Source: Nansenia antarctica (taxonomy: Eukaryota; Chordata; Actinopteri; Argentiniformes; Microstomatidae). From it: a DNA stretch of 64,000 nt. The position numbers were made by a program, and so were the translations under genes. Below the pieces are notes generated by a model. It saw only the letters and a program-made list of their open reading frames with translations. It was not told the DNA's origin and made no database searches. Below, one piece after another: positions 63,846 to 64,000 of the stretch; within the stretch, counting starts at the first letter, position 1; every line of letters starts with the position of its first letter. Where the stretch lies: NCBI GenBank assembly GCA_963989245.1, contig OZ022341.1, positions 59,155,031-59,219,030 of the forward strand, given 5' to 3'.

Positions 63846-64000
63846 GAATATGTGACAGCAACTGGTGAAACCAGGAACAGGTCACCAACCAATCAAGTTG
63901 TTCTGGCTTTTATTCAGAAAAATGTAAATACATTTCAACATTGCTGAAAATCAACGACACACTCGCTAGTCAAGCCAAAATATTGCAATGGAATGGATTC
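63846..64000. mobile_element. Foldback element, left arm, cut by window end
   Basis: TATGTGACAGCAACTGGTGA through TAGTCAAGCCAAAATATTGC matches the element at 24534-24880. The other arm would lie beyond 64000. Confidence 0.75.

Noticed and set aside
63664..63855. 63-residue frame with an acidic run
   Set aside because: Short, no splice context or similarity seen, and the Asp/Glu run comes from a GATGA-rich stretch. It overlaps the foldback element.

Overview
This is a window of vertebrate nuclear DNA, almost certainly from a ray-finned (teleost) fish. The genes are split by GT-AG introns and encode close orthologues of human CPSF3, ASAP2, E2F6 and MBOAT2. The E2F6 gene carries an N-terminal THAP domain, an arrangement known from fish. 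The non-coding DNA is full of CA, GA and GATA microsatellites, tRNA-derived SINEs, Tc1-like remnants and short inverted-repeat DNA transposons typical of fish genomes. The species cannot be told from the sequence alone.

Layout. 1-1900: DNA downstream of cpsf3. 1907-11335 (minus): complete cpsf3 coding region, 18 coding exons, 692 aa. 11336-16270: intergenic, with Tc1 and other repeat debris and a 0.9-kb array of 14-bp repeats. 16496-18600 (minus): a three-exon gene for an unrecognised coiled-coil protein, whose last residues are encoded by telomere-like repeats and look like a membrane tail anchor. 18666-21760: repeats and Tc1/LINE remnants. 21764-41361 (minus): complete asap2, 28 coding exons, 1039 aa, with BAR, PH, ArfGAP, ankyrin, proline-rich and SH3 parts. 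41362-44761: asap2 promoter region plus a repeat cluster. 44762-48877 (minus): complete e2f6, 8 exons, 381 aa, THAP plus E2F winged helix, including one AT-AC (U12-type) intron. 48878-49693: shared divergent promoter region. 49694-49780 (plus): first coding exon of mboat2. The remaining 14.2 kb is its first intron, with no further exon visible.

Every exon junction of the three complete genes was followed by eye. All introns keep the frame: cpsf3 sums to 2079 nt, asap2 to 3120 nt and e2f6 to 1146 nt, stops included. Two introns have non-GT-AG ends: cpsf3 intron 11 (GC-AG) and e2f6 intron 5 (AT-AC).

The genes are not functionally linked as an operon would be. CPSF3 cuts pre-mRNA at the poly(A) site, ASAP2 is an Arf GTPase-activating protein at membranes, E2F6 is a transcriptional repressor and MBOAT2 is a lysophospholipid acyltransferase. 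CPSF3, ASAP2 and MBOAT2 are neighbours on human chromosome 2p25, so the block is conserved synteny. The points most worth following are the telomere-repeat-derived tail of the coiled-coil gene, a 57-bp exact copy of e2f6/mboat2 promoter DNA inside a Tc1-like element in an e2f6 intron, several inverted-repeat transposon families with readable target-site duplications, and a foldback element made partly of telomeric repeats.
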